This document shows positions 27,433-36,125 of a DNA stretch of 64,000 bases, piece by piece; position 1 is the first letter of the stretch, and each line of letters starts with the position of its first letter. Origin of the DNA: Thalassobellus citreus (GTDB taxonomy: Bacteria; Bacteroidota; Bacteroidia; Flavobacteriales; Flavobacteriaceae); assembly GCF_044385915.1 (NCBI RefSeq), contig NZ_JBISCC010000125.1:124001-188000 (forward strand), in the 5' to 3' direction. A program made the translations under genes and the position numbers. The notes under the pieces are model-generated. The model was not told the origin of the DNA. It saw nothing but the letters and a program-made list of their open reading frames with translations, and searched no databases.

Positions 27433-28894
27433 GACGCTCTAATCTTATTTTATCAAAATCGGAATTCTTATTATATTCTCTTAATAAAATATATCCTTCT
27501 TTTGCTATATATGGACTAATAAAGAAATCATCAGAAGACATTGGTATCTTTTCATGATTTATATCTCCATTTACAATAGATACAATTCCTAAAACCCAAT
27601 TCTTTTCTTTTGTTTCTGTATCTTTTTGATAATCTTGATAAAAGAAAACAGCATCGTTTTCATCATTTAAATATTGTGCAAACAAAAAGTCAGAAGATGA
27701 AAACTTACTTAAATCTTTCTTTATTGTTTCTACTGCTTTTAGATTAAAATCGGCATCAAATTCTAATAAAACAAAATCTGTTGTTTTAACTATTCCTCCA
27801 ACTAATATATTATTACCAATTTTGAATTTTTCTGAAAGAACAACAATTCGTTCATCTTTGAAAATAAAATAAGACTGTACAAAAAGCTTATAACCAGCTT
27901 CTAACTTTCCTTTTTTATTCATTTCTATAAACTCGCTAGCTTCCTCCCATAAAAAGTATTTTTTAAACAACTCGTTTCCATTTTCATCTAACACAATTTT
28001 AAACAAACCAACAGGATTATTATAATCATAGCCAGAAGCTACTCTATAAGGACTTATTTTTCCAGTTAAAATAGTTTTATTATCGATCCTCTTAACAGTA
28101 TAGTTATAATTATACTTAGAATTAATATCTTCCAATAAATAACTATAATTTAATTTTCCTGTATTAGAATCAATTTGTAAAAATTTCACATTTGTATCTT
28201 TATATGCATCTGTAGCATAAGAAAAATATAAAACATTCTCATCAAATGAAACTAAACTATATTCTGACCTTTGACTATCATCTCCAAAATTATAATCCCA
28301 AACTTTATCATGATTTAAATTATAAAAAGAAACACTTGTTGGGTTTACTCTTATATTTTTCTTTTTAGCTTCAATAACCAAATACCCGTTATTAAAACCT
28401 ATTGGCACATTTAAAAATTTTGTTTTACGCTGTGTTTTTTTTAGATCATCAATAGCCCTAGACCCTATTTTTAAATTGTTTTTTTGAAAATAAAATGGTT
28501 CTTGAATAATATTATTATTTAGCTCAAGAATTGTTGAAGAAGTAAATGCTATAGTGCCATTCATATTACCATAGCGTTTTGTTAAAATTAAGTTATCACC
28601 AACTTTATCTGGAGCATAATACCTAGAATAAATACCTTTATAAGAAGCATCAATAAATTCTCCATTAGCTACTTTGTTTAAATTTTTATCTAGAATTACA
28701 TATTCATATTTTTCTTCATTCTCACTTAGTTTATCAAGCTTAAACAAAGTAAAATAGCCATAAACATTTTGGTCCTTTTCAAAAATTGGAGAGAAAACCT
28801 CCATTTTACCAGAAGCTAAATTAGTCAAACTAGATATCTGTGCATTTAGAGAAATAGATATCAATAAAACACTAAAAAGTAATAGCTTTTTCAT
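27419..28894 (-). CDS. Unknown secreted protein
   Basis: A 491-residue protein with a clear Sec signal peptide (MKKLLLFSVLLISISLNAQ). The rest consists of many short beta-strand-like stretches with aromatic and acidic residues (YGYFTLFKLD, VKFLQIDSNTGKLNYSYLL), which would suit a beta-propeller, but no repeat could be confirmed by eye. It has no cysteine clusters or catalytic motifs that I recognise. It overlaps the M48 gene tail to tail by 14 bases and follows ftsY in the same direction after 28 bases, so it may be read from the ftsY transcript. Confidence 0.65.
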   Translation of the reverse strand: MKKLLLFSVLLISISLNAQISSLTNLASGKMEVFSPIFEKDQNVYGYFTLFKLDKLSENEEKYEYVILDKNLNKVANGEFIDASYKGIYSRYYAPDKVGDNLILTKRYGNMNGTIAFTSSTILELNNNIIQEPFYFQKNNLKIGSRAIDDLKKTQRKTKFLNVPIGFNNGYLVIEAKKKNIRVNPTSVSFYNLNHDKVWDYNFGDDSQRSEYSLVSFDENVLYFSYATDAYKDTNVKFLQIDSNTGKLNYSYLLEDINSKYNYNYTVKRIDNKTILTGKISPYRVASGYDYNNPVGLFKIVLDENGNELFKKYFLWEEASEFIEMNKKGKLEAGYKLFVQSYFIFKDERIVVLSEKFKIGNNILVGGIVKTTDFVLLEFDADFNLKAVETIKKDLSKFSSSDFLFAQYLNDENDAVFFYQDYQKDTETKEKNWVLGIVSIVNGDINHEKIPMSSDDFFISPYIAKEGYILLREYNKNSDFDKIRLERLNLN

Positions 28895-28922
28895 ATCATC
28901 AAAATAAATAGAAATAAAGTTT

Positions 28923-29897
28923 TTACTTAAAAAACGAATCTACAAATTCATATTTATTGAACACTTGTAAATCTTCAATGCCTTCACCTACTCCAATATA
29001 TTTTACAGGAATTTTAAATTGATCTGAAATACCAATCACTACACCTCCTTTTGCTGTACCATCTAATTTTGTAACGGCTAATGATGTAACCTCTGTAGCC
29101 GCTGTAAACTGTTTTGCTTGCTCAAAAGCATTTTGACCTGTTGAGCCATCTAAAACCAATAATACATCGTGTGGCGCATCGCCAACTACTTTTTGCATGA
29201 CACGTTTAACTTTAGTTAACTCGTTCATTAAGTTTATCTTATTGTGTAAACGGCCAGCTGTATCTATAATAATAACATCGGCATCTTGATTTACTCCAGA
29301 TTGTAGTGCATCAAAAGCTACAGAAGCCGGATCGCTTCCCATATCTTGTCTTACCATTGGCACATCTACGCGATCTGCCCAAACTTGTAACTGATCTATA
29401 GCTGCTGCTCTAAAAGTATCGGCTGCACCAAGTACTACTTTTAATCCTTGTTTTTTAAACTGATAAGCTAATTTTCCTATAGTGGTTGTTTTTCCAACAC
29501 CATTTACACCTACTACCATTAATACATACGGTGTTTTAGATCCGTCTGCTTGTTTTGGTAAGTTAGGAATGGTGTATTCTGTTTCTTCACCAGTATTGGT
29601 TTCACTCAACAAGCCAGCTATTTCTTCTCGAAGAATTTTATTTAATTCATCAGTACCCAAATATTTGTCTTTTGACACACGTTCTTCTATACGCTCAATA
29701 ACTTTAAGTGTTGTGTTTACACCAACATCACTAGATACAAGCACTTCTTCTAAGCTATCTAAAACATCATCGTCTACTTTAGATTTTCCTGCTACTGCTT
29801 TACTTAATTTACCGAAGAAGCTAGATTTAGTTTTTTCTAAACCTTTATCTAATGTTTCTTTTTTTTCTGAAGAAAATATTTTTTTAAAAAAACTCAT
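28923..29897 (-). CDS. ftsY: Signal recognition particle receptor FtsY
   Basis: GTPase that docks the signal recognition particle at the inner membrane for co-translational insertion. It has 324 residues with a short charged N-terminus and no long acidic A domain. The helical N domain is followed by the G domain with GVNGVGKTT (G1), DTFRAAAIDQL, DTAGR (G3) and TKLDGTAKGG (G4/G5). It follows DUF4295, rpmG and rpmB, a gene order common in the phylum, but a terminator at 30095 separates them. Confidence 0.96.
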   Translation of the reverse strand: MSFFKKIFSSEKKETLDKGLEKTKSSFFGKLSKAVAGKSKVDDDVLDSLEEVLVSSDVGVNTTLKVIERIEERVSKDKYLGTDELNKILREEIAGLLSETNTGEETEYTIPNLPKQADGSKTPYVLMVVGVNGVGKTTTIGKLAYQFKKQGLKVVLGAADTFRAAAIDQLQVWADRVDVPMVRQDMGSDPASVAFDALQSGVNQDADVIIIDTAGRLHNKINLMNELTKVKRVMQKVVGDAPHDVLLVLDGSTGQNAFEQAKQFTAATEVTSLAVTKLDGTAKGGVVIGISDQFKIPVKYIGVGEGIEDLQVFNKYEFVDSFFK

Positions 29898-29936
29898 TCT
29901 TAATTATAGATTGATTGTTATATATAATCTAACTCT

Positions 29937-30016
29937 GCGTTAGGGATTGATGCGATATCCTTTTTTGTTTTTCTCAAAAAAGATTTAGCGGAAAGCCCGA
30001 CCCTTGCGGTAACGCC
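29937..30016 (+). repeat. Dispersed GCGTTA...TAACGC-type intergenic repeat, copy B
   Basis: The shortest copy: it starts GCGTTAGGGATTG, has the hairpin ATCCTTTTTTG/CAAAAAAGAT, the core TAGCGGAAAGCCCGACC, and ends GGTAACGCC. It lies in the probable ftsY leader, antisense to ftsY. Confidence 0.8.
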
Positions 30017-30094
30017 TATATTATTATTGTCAATTTCCTTACCATATTTACAATACTGCTAATATGTCAGAGAAAACCATTCAAATATAAATAT

Positions 30095-30128
30095 AAAAAA
30101 GCAGCTTTCTATACAGAAAGCTGCTTTT
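30095..30128 (-). terminator. Terminator after the rpmB-rpmG-DUF4295 genes
   Basis: AAAAGCAGCTTTCT pairs exactly with AGAAAGCTGCTTTT around a 4-base loop, and the minus strand continues in a T run. The perfect 14-base stem makes it a strong terminator. Confidence 0.85.
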
Positions 30129-30151
30129 GAGTATCTTATAAAAACAAGTAT

Positions 30152-30304
30152 TTACTTTTTAGCTATAAAGTCGTTTACTTGGTCTGGATTCATTATAGAT
30201 TCAACAAACATGTAAGCTCCTGTTTTTGGAGACTTTACCATTTTTATTGCTTTTGTTAATCTTTTAGATCCTGTTTGTAATGATGCTACTGATTTCTTTG
30301 CCAT
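30152..30304 (-). CDS. DUF4295 small basic protein
   Basis: A 50-residue basic protein beginning MAKKSVASLQTGSKRLTKAI and ending DQVNDFIAKK. It matches the small DUF4295 protein found next to the L28 and L33 genes in Bacteroidota. Its high lysine content and ribosomal neighbourhood suggest a ribosome-associated or RNA-binding role, not proven. It starts 10 bases after the rpmG stop. Confidence 0.88.
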   Translation of the reverse strand: MAKKSVASLQTGSKRLTKAIKMVKSPKTGAYMFVESIMNPDQVNDFIAKK

Positions 30305-30313
30305 GATCTATAA

Positions 30314-30496
30314 TTATTTAATTTCTTTATGAACTGTCATACGTTTAAGAATTGGATTAAATTTTTTAATCTCCATTCTATCTGGCGTATTCTTTTTGTT
30401 TTTAGTAGTAATGTATCTTGAAGTTCCTGGTTGTCCAGACTCTTTATGCTCAGTACATTCTAATATTACTTGTATTCTGTTTCCTCTCTTTGCCAT
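30314..30496 (-). CDS. rpmG: 50S ribosomal protein L33
   Basis: A 60-residue large-subunit protein, MAKRGNRIQVILECTEHK at its start and KKFNPILKRMTVHKEIK at its end. Only one cysteine is present, so it is the zinc-free (C-) form lacking the four-cysteine ribbon. It sits between rpmB (25 bases upstream) and the DUF4295 gene. Confidence 0.96.
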   Translation of the reverse strand: MAKRGNRIQVILECTEHKESGQPGTSRYITTKNKKNTPDRMEIKKFNPILKRMTVHKEIK

Positions 30497-30521
30497 TTCT
30501 TTACTTATTTAAATGCAGATA

Positions 30522-30758
30522 TTATTTTAAAAATCCTTTAGATTTTGCATCTTTAATCGCTGCAGAAATACCTATTTTGTTGATTGTTTTTAAAGCAGAT
30601 GTAGAAACCTTTAAAGTTATCCAGCTGTCTTCTTCTGGAATATAAAAACGTTTCTTAACTAAATTCGCATTGAACTTGCGTTTAGTTCTGTTTAATGCAT
30701 GAGACACGTTGTTTCCAACCATTGCCTTCTTTCCTGTAAGTTCACAAACTCTTGACAT
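30522..30758 (-). CDS. rpmB: 50S ribosomal protein L28
   Basis: A 78-residue large-subunit protein starting MSRVCELTGKKAMVGNNVSH, with the typical NRTKRKFNANLVKKRF core and a C-terminal KTINKIGI segment. It has one cysteine, hence a zinc-free form. First gene of its operon, with a well-spaced promoter 41-70 bases upstream. Confidence 0.97.
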   Translation of the reverse strand: MSRVCELTGKKAMVGNNVSHALNRTKRKFNANLVKKRFYIPEEDSWITLKVSTSALKTINKIGISAAIKDAKSKGFLK

Positions 30759-30798
30759 TATTTATAACTTTAAATTCTTGTTGCTTAAAATCGAGGTG

Positions 30799-30828
30799 CA
30801 AATATATAAAATCTTTATGTTATGACAA
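30799..30828 (-). promoter_or_regulatory. Promoter of the rpmB operon (TTG-N19-TATATTTG)
   Basis: On the minus strand TTG (30826-30828) is exactly 19 bases from TATATTTG (30799-30806), a full match to the Bacteroidota -33/-7 pattern. Leader of about 35 bases. Confidence 0.7.
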
Positions 30829-30839
30829 TTTAATTTTTA

Positions 30840-32090
30840 TCAATTTTTAAAAATTTCTTTTAATAACATTTCAAAGGCTTTATTTGCCCCTTTATTTATC
30901 ACTTTTGTGCGATGATTACCTAGCATGAATTTCTCTGAGTAAACACCTGTTTTTGTTGCAATTGCAATAAAAGCTGTACCAACTTCGGCATCTGATTCGC
31001 CTTTTGTTGGACCTGCATTTCCTGTTGTTGCAATAGCGTAATCTGTTTTAAATAATTGCAAAACATGCTGCGCCATAGCCTCTGCAACTTCGCCACTAAC
31101 GACAGAATGTTCGTTAATTGCATCTTTTGAAACGCCTAAAACGTCAATTTTCGAATCGGTTGCATAACTAACTACGCTTCCTTTAAAGTATGCCGATGCT
31201 CCAGAATTTATTGTAAATCGTTCGGCTATTTTTCCTCCAGTACAACTTTCTGCAGTTGCAACCGTTTCTCCTTTTTTAGTTAAAAGCTTTCCAATAATAG
31301 CTTCAATAGATCCGTCTTCATCTTCAAATCCTAAAAATTCATCCTTTATTAAAGGAATTACAGCATCAATTTGTTTTTGAACACCTTCTTTAATTGTTTT
31401 CTCATCAAAACCTTTTGCAGATAAGCGTAATCTCATATTACCCAAACTAGGCAAATATGCTAACTTTATATATTTGGGCAAGGCATCTTCCCATGCCTCT
31501 ATTCGAGCAGCTAATGTGCTTTCTCCTAAGCCATGAATTAATAATGTTCTGTGTAATATATACGGACAATCAAATTTATCTGTTAATTTAGGAATAACAG
31601 CATCATCAATTAACCCCTTCATTTCAAAAGGCACTCCAGGAAGTGAAATAAAAACAGTATCATTCTTTTCTAACCACATACCAGGAGCAGTACCTAGCTT
31701 GTTCATTAAAACTGTAGCTTTAGAAGGCACTAAGGCTTGATCTTTATTTACTTGTAACAAGGTTTGCCTGACATACTGTTTCCAAATACTTTCTATATTA
31801 TCTAATACAGAAGCATCTAGAACTAGAGTGTCATTAAAATATTCTGCTATTGTTTTTTTGGTAATATCGTCTTTAGTTGGGCCTAATCCTCCTGTAATTA
31901 TAATAACATCAACTCTACTTTCTGCATCTTTAAATGCATTTAATATATGTTGTTTATCGTCTTGTATAGATGTTATTTGATAAACCGAAATACCAATTTT
32001 ATTTAATTGTTTAGCTATATACGAAGAATTCGTATCAATAACCTGACCTATAAGAAGCTCGTCTCCTATGGTAATTATTTCAGCTAACAT
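30840..32090 (-). CDS. cinA: CinA-like protein (nucleotide/NMN amidohydrolase-type)
   Basis: Two-domain cytoplasmic protein of 416 residues. The N-terminal MoCF-like domain (ITIGDELLIGQVIDTNS, then TGGLGPTKDDITK) hydrolyses nucleotide pyrophosphates in related proteins. The C-terminal CinA domain (TAESCTGGKIAERFT, TGNAGPTKGE) resembles NMN deamidase, which recycles a by-product of NAD metabolism. Length and motifs are those of full-length CinA. The ATG directly follows the stop of the Hpt gene with no gap. Confidence 0.92.
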   Translation of the reverse strand: MLAEIITIGDELLIGQVIDTNSSYIAKQLNKIGISVYQITSIQDDKQHILNAFKDAESRVDVIIITGGLGPTKDDITKKTIAEYFNDTLVLDASVLDNIESIWKQYVRQTLLQVNKDQALVPSKATVLMNKLGTAPGMWLEKNDTVFISLPGVPFEMKGLIDDAVIPKLTDKFDCPYILHRTLLIHGLGESTLAARIEAWEDALPKYIKLAYLPSLGNMRLRLSAKGFDEKTIKEGVQKQIDAVIPLIKDEFLGFEDEDGSIEAIIGKLLTKKGETVATAESCTGGKIAERFTINSGASAYFKGSVVSYATDSKIDVLGVSKDAINEHSVVSGEVAEAMAQHVLQLFKTDYAIATTGNAGPTKGESDAEVGTAFIAIATKTGVYSEKFMLGNHRTKVINKGANKAFEMLLKEIFKN

Positions 32091-32432
32091 TTATAAATTA
32101 AAATCAGATTTCATTTCGGCTACAGCCTTATCTACTTTAGATATAAAAATTTCTAACTGGGGAGCTATATCTAAATCTGTTTTTGTAAACTTTCCCCAAT
32201 CTTGAATTTCAATTAAAATATCAAGCACGCCTAATTCAAACAAATCGATTGTTGGCTTCATTTTATGTGCTGCTTGATATGCTTCTTGATAGTTTACCTC
32301 TGCAACTGCTTTTTTTAATCGTTCTGCATCTTCTGGCACTTCTTCTAAAAAAGCTTCAGCTAAAGTTGCTATAAAATCTTCGTCGTTATCTGCTAATTCG
32401 CGTACTCTAAATAACTTATAATGTTGTTCCAT
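32091..32432 (-). CDS. Hpt (histidine phosphotransfer) domain protein
   Basis: A 113-residue all-helical protein. The phosphorylatable histidine is H56 in AYQAAHKMKP, the usual HxxK context of an Hpt domain, with an acidic helix before it. Such proteins carry phosphate between a hybrid sensor kinase and a response regulator. No kinase or regulator gene is nearby, so its partners are elsewhere. It abuts both neighbours exactly (stop followed at once by ATG on each side), showing a tight operon with the FAH and CinA genes. Confidence 0.83.
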   Translation of the reverse strand: MEQHYKLFRVRELADNDEDFIATLAEAFLEEVPEDAERLKKAVAEVNYQEAYQAAHKMKPTIDLFELGVLDILIEIQDWGKFTKTDLDIAPQLEIFISKVDKAVAEMKSDFNL

Positions 32433-33044
32433 TTATTTTACTGTTATTGAAAACATTTCTTTGTCTTCTATAAAACCTTTTAATTTATCGTTTGCAATGA
32501 CCCTGCCAACTCCTGCAGGTGTGCCTGTAAATATAATATCTCCAATCTTTAAAGTGAAATATTTTGACACATATTCTATTAATTCATCAATTTTCCATAA
32601 CATATGGCTTGTATTTCCTTTTTGAACAATATTATCGTTCTTTTTTAAAGAAAACTCAACAGCATCAATACTTTCTATCTGGCTAACTGGTAGCCAATTA
32701 CCAATTACAGCAGCACCATCAAAAGATTTCGCTTTTTCCCAAGGCAATCCTTTTGCTTTTAACTCACCTTGTAAATCGCGCGCCGTAAAGTCTATACCTA
32801 AACCAATTTCATTATAATATTTATGAGCAAATTTTCTATCAATATGCTTACCTACTCTATTTATTTTAACCAAAACCTCAACTTCATAATGCACATCATC
32901 AGAAAAATCTGGAATAAAAAAAGGTTGTTTTTTTAAAAGAATTGCTGTGTCTGGTTTTAAGAATACTACCGGATCATTTGGTTTTTCGTTTTCTAATTCT
33001 TTTATATGTTCGGTATAATTTCTACCAATGCAAATGAGTTTCAT
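32433..33044 (-). CDS. Fumarylacetoacetate hydrolase family protein
   Basis: A 203-residue metal-dependent enzyme of the FAH superfamily, which includes acylpyruvate hydrolases and oxaloacetate decarboxylases. MKLICIGRNYTEHIKEL and FLKPDTAILL are the early motifs, VHYEVEVLVKINRVGKHI contains the metal-binding glutamates, and DIIFTGTPAGVGRV the late glycine-rich loop. This is the short one-domain form. It is the first gene of a three-gene operon with Hpt and CinA; a dispersed repeat lies directly upstream. Confidence 0.9.
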   Translation of the reverse strand: MKLICIGRNYTEHIKELENEKPNDPVVFLKPDTAILLKKQPFFIPDFSDDVHYEVEVLVKINRVGKHIDRKFAHKYYNEIGLGIDFTARDLQGELKAKGLPWEKAKSFDGAAVIGNWLPVSQIESIDAVEFSLKKNDNIVQKGNTSHMLWKIDELIEYVSKYFTLKIGDIIFTGTPAGVGRVIANDKLKGFIEDKEMFSITVK

Positions 33045-33063
33045 CTCTTATAAATTTTAATTT

Positions 33064-33173
33064 GGGCGTTACCTTTATCCTGAATTTAGTTCAGGATAAA
33101 GGTCGGGCTTTTCGTTACAAGTCCTCGCTCCCAAAAAAGGTCGCTGTGGGCTTTCCTCTGCAATCCCTAACGC
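33064..33173 (-). repeat. Dispersed GCGTTA...TAACGC-type intergenic repeat, copy C
   Basis: Read on the minus strand it begins GCGTTAGGGATTGCAG, has the core AAAAGCCCGACC, a hairpin CTTTATCCTGAA/TTCAGGATAAAG, and ends GGTAACGCCC. The central hairpin differs from the other copies (GGAAAGCCCACAGCGACC and following). It lies between the exonuclease and FAH genes. Confidence 0.75.
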
Positions 33174-33219
33174 AAGTTGTAGCATGCAGTCTTCTAACTT
33201 CGTACTTCCGTATTAATTT

Positions 33220-33996
33220 TTAACCCAATTTATTATTTAAACTCCTTAATTTAATAGCTGTAAGTACTTTTTTAGTGTATAACGGAAAATCGGCATTTAA
33301 TAACCATCCAAAATAACCAGGTTCTTTTTCTAAAACTTCGGTCACTAATTTCCCTTTATGCTTACCGAAAGAAAAATATTCTTCACCTTTTTTATTATAA
33401 GCTATAAATCCAGCAAAATCTGCAAATTGGTTTCTAGCACTAAATTCTGCCAAAAACTTCGTATCGTTTTCTAAGTCGTCGTACTTTTCTATTTGAGCTT
33501 TTAACACCTCGTAAGTGGCATTTGTATCAGCTTCAGCTCCATGCGCACCTTCTAATTCTTTACCGCAATAAAATTTGTAAGCGGCACTTAAAGTGCGTTG
33601 TTCCATTTTATGAAAAATAGTTTGCACATCAACAGCCAAACATTTTTTCATATCAAAATCTATATCTGCTCTCAGCATTTCTTCTGCTAAAAGCGGAATA
33701 TCAAATCTATTAGAATTAAAACCTCCTAAATCGGAATCTTTAATCATGTTATATATATCCTTTGCAAGTGCTTTAAACGTTGGTTCGTTTGCTACTTTTT
33801 CATTCGTTATTCCATGAATATCAATAACGTTTTGTGGAATCTCCATTTCCGGATTAACCAACCATGTTTTGCTTTCTTTATTTCCGTTAGGAAATACTTT
33901 AAGAATTGAAATTTCAACAACTCGGTCTTTGGATATATTTATTCCTGTTGTTTCTAAATCGAAGAAACATATAGGTTTAGAAAGATTTAAATTCAT
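33220..33996 (-). CDS. 3'-5' exonuclease, DnaQ-like with ExoX-like C-terminus
   Basis: A 258-residue DEDDh exonuclease. Exo I is FFDLETTG with D13 and E15, Exo II is GGFNSNRFDIPLLAEE, and Exo III is HGAEADTNAT with the catalytic histidine just before. The last 60 residues (YFSFGKHKGKLVTEVLEKEP) form the small domain seen at the end of ExoX-type exonucleases, suggesting a repair nuclease rather than the polymerase III epsilon subunit. A possible -7 box TATCTTTG lies at 34018-34025 on the minus strand. Confidence 0.87.
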   Translation of the reverse strand: MNLNLSKPICFFDLETTGINISKDRVVEISILKVFPNGNKESKTWLVNPEMEIPQNVIDIHGITNEKVANEPTFKALAKDIYNMIKDSDLGGFNSNRFDIPLLAEEMLRADIDFDMKKCLAVDVQTIFHKMEQRTLSAAYKFYCGKELEGAHGAEADTNATYEVLKAQIEKYDDLENDTKFLAEFSARNQFADFAGFIAYNKKGEEYFSFGKHKGKLVTEVLEKEPGYFGWLLNADFPLYTKKVLTAIKLRSLNNKLG

Positions 33997-34073
33997 TTAT
34001 TTTTGGTACAATTTATGCAAAGATACTTTTAATATTTCTAATTATTTTAGCAAAACTCTTATTCACTAAAAAA

Positions 34074-34703
34074 ATGAAATCACTTTTTATTTGCCTTTTC
34101 ATATTACTTTTTTCACTTAGTTCCTTTTCTCAACCAGATCATGAATTTGTTACATTAATAGAAAAAACAAACGGCAAACGTTTAGAGTTTTTTGCTAAAA
34201 ATGAAGACTCTATAAGTTACTCTGTATTCTTGCGAATAGAAACAAACAACTATAGAAGGAGCAGTAACAGACCTGTGCTAACTACTATAGAACCTAATAG
34301 CGAAAAGCATTTGTTAACATTAATAAAACTAGCAAATAAGCCGTCTGAATACAACAAAATGTTTATTGTTAACGAAGTAAGCCAGGAATTAAGAATAAGA
34401 AAAGATTTTGATGATTTTGAAATTAATTTTGATGATGCCTTAAAAACAAAACAACTCACTCTTTACTTTTCTAAAGATTGTAACCTTTGTGAAGACACGA
34501 AAACACTTTTTGAAAAATATAAAATAGCCTACGAACAAAAAGATATTATTAAAAACCAAAACGAATTAATTGAAGCTTTAAAAGCAGCAAACAAACCTAT
34601 AGGTAATATTGAAAATGACGTCTTAATTCTTCAAACAAAATCTAATGTTTACAGAGGTATAAAGTCTAAAAAAGAGTTAGTCGACATTCTAAATAATTTG
34701 TAG
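34074..34703 (+). CDS. Secreted protein with glutaredoxin-like C-terminal domain
   Basis: A 209-residue protein with a Sec signal (MKSLFICLFILLFSLSSFSQ). The middle (about 25-120) is an unassigned domain with extended strands. The last 80 residues look like a glutaredoxin fold: LTLYFSKDCNLC holds a CxxC redox pair, followed by helix-strand elements and a lone proline in NKPIG. It would act as a periplasmic thiol protein, but the usual cis-proline TVP is not obvious. It is convergent with the E2 gene, with 10 bases between. Confidence 0.72.
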   Translation: MKSLFICLFILLFSLSSFSQPDHEFVTLIEKTNGKRLEFFAKNEDSISYSVFLRIETNNYRRSSNRPVLTTIEPNSEKHLLTLIKLANKPSEYNKMFIVNEVSQELRIRKDFDDFEINFDDALKTKQLTLYFSKDCNLCEDTKTLFEKYKIAYEQKDIIKNQNELIEALKAANKPIGNIENDVLILQTKSNVYRGIKSKKELVDILNNL

Positions 34704-34713
34704 AATATGACTT

Positions 34714-36036
34714 TTAAACCTCTCTATTAATATCCCAAGCTTCTAAATAATCTTTTACAGCTTTAACAAACATACCTCCTAACGCTCCATTAACAACACG
34801 ATGATCGTAAGAATGCGACAAAAACATTCTATAACGAATACCTATAAAATCGCCTTCAGGCGTTTCAATAACAGCTGGTACTTTTCTAATAGCTCCTAAA
34901 GCTAAAATACCCACCTGTGGCTGATTAATAATTGGAGTCCCCATAATACTACCAAATGTTCCTACATTAGTAACGGTATAAGTTCCTCCTTGTATATCAT
35001 CTGGTTTTAATTGATTTAAACGTGCGCGATTAGCTAAATCATTTACCTGTTTTGTCATACCAACCAAATTAAGCTGATCGGCATTTTTTATTACAGGCAC
35101 AATTAAATTACCATCAGGTAAAGCTGCCGCCATACCTAAATTAATATTTTTCTTTTTAACAATGGTATCGCCTTGAAGCGAAATATTCATCATAGGATAA
35201 TCGCGAAGCGCTTTAGCAATAGCCTCCATAAATATAGGCGTAAAGGTTAAATTTTCACCTTCTCGCTTCATAAAAACATCTTTATTCTTCTTTCTCCAAT
35301 TCCAAACATTAGTAACATCGGCTTCAATAAAGCTTTGCACGTGAGCAGATGTTTGAACAGAGTCAACCATATGATGTGCAACAAGTTTGCCCATTCTGGT
35401 CATTTCTATAATTTCATCTTCACCACTACTAACCACTACTGGTTTAGAAACCTCTTTTGGCTTTCCTACAACAGTTTTTTGAATTGCTTCTGGAGTTTCT
35501 ACTTTTTGAATAACAGGCTTTTGATTCCCTCTATTTTTAATATAAGATAAAATATCATTTTTAGTAACACGTCCTTCTTTACCTGTTCCTTTTATCGCAT
35601 CTAATTCTTGTTGAGAAACGCCTTCTTGCTTTGCTATATTTTTTACTAAAGGTGAGTAGAAACGATTCTCGCTAGAAACTACTGGAGTTACTGTTTCTTT
35701 TGCAATATTTATTGTTTGCTCTACAGCTTCAACAACTGCTTTATGCTTTTGTTCTTCATTAATCTCATTCTTATCATTAGAAACATCATCACCTCCTTCT
35801 GTTTCTATAATAGCCAAAACTTGACCAACCTGAACAACATCATCTACATTATAAAACTTTTCAACTAATACTCCATCAACTTCACTCGGTACTTCACTAT
35901 CAACTTTATCTGTTGCTATTTCTAAGACCGCTTCATCCAATTCTATAATATCTCCTACTTCTTTTAACCAAGATGTAATCGTTGCTTCCGCAACACTTTC
36001 ACCCATTTTTGGTAATTTAAGCTCGAATTTTGCCAT
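34714..36036 (-). CDS. Dihydrolipoamide acyltransferase (E2) of a 2-oxoacid dehydrogenase complex
   Basis: E2 core enzyme of 440 residues, likely for branched-chain 2-oxoacids or 2-oxoglutarate. The N-terminal lipoyl domain has the lipoylated lysine K44 in ATDKVDSEVPSE. An acidic linker leads to a peripheral-subunit-binding domain (about 127-165, KGTGKEGRVTKNDILSYI), then the acyltransferase domain (about 210-440). The catalytic stretch reads DHRVVNGALGG with H412; the usual HxxxDG is HxxxNG here. No E1 or E3 gene is adjacent. Which 2-oxoacid it serves cannot be read. Confidence 0.9.
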   Translation of the reverse strand: MAKFELKLPKMGESVAEATITSWLKEVGDIIELDEAVLEIATDKVDSEVPSEVDGVLVEKFYNVDDVVQVGQVLAIIETEGGDDVSNDKNEINEEQKHKAVVEAVEQTINIAKETVTPVVSSENRFYSPLVKNIAKQEGVSQQELDAIKGTGKEGRVTKNDILSYIKNRGNQKPVIQKVETPEAIQKTVVGKPKEVSKPVVVSSGEDEIIEMTRMGKLVAHHMVDSVQTSAHVQSFIEADVTNVWNWRKKNKDVFMKREGENLTFTPIFMEAIAKALRDYPMMNISLQGDTIVKKKNINLGMAAALPDGNLIVPVIKNADQLNLVGMTKQVNDLANRARLNQLKPDDIQGGTYTVTNVGTFGSIMGTPIINQPQVGILALGAIRKVPAVIETPEGDFIGIRYRMFLSHSYDHRVVNGALGGMFVKAVKDYLEAWDINREV

Positions 36037-36125
36037 ATCAATAACGTAAAACTTGTTTTTTAATTTTCGCTTGCAAAATTAACAAAAAAAGAGTGGTTTA
36101 CATTAATTATTTTTAATAAAACAAA

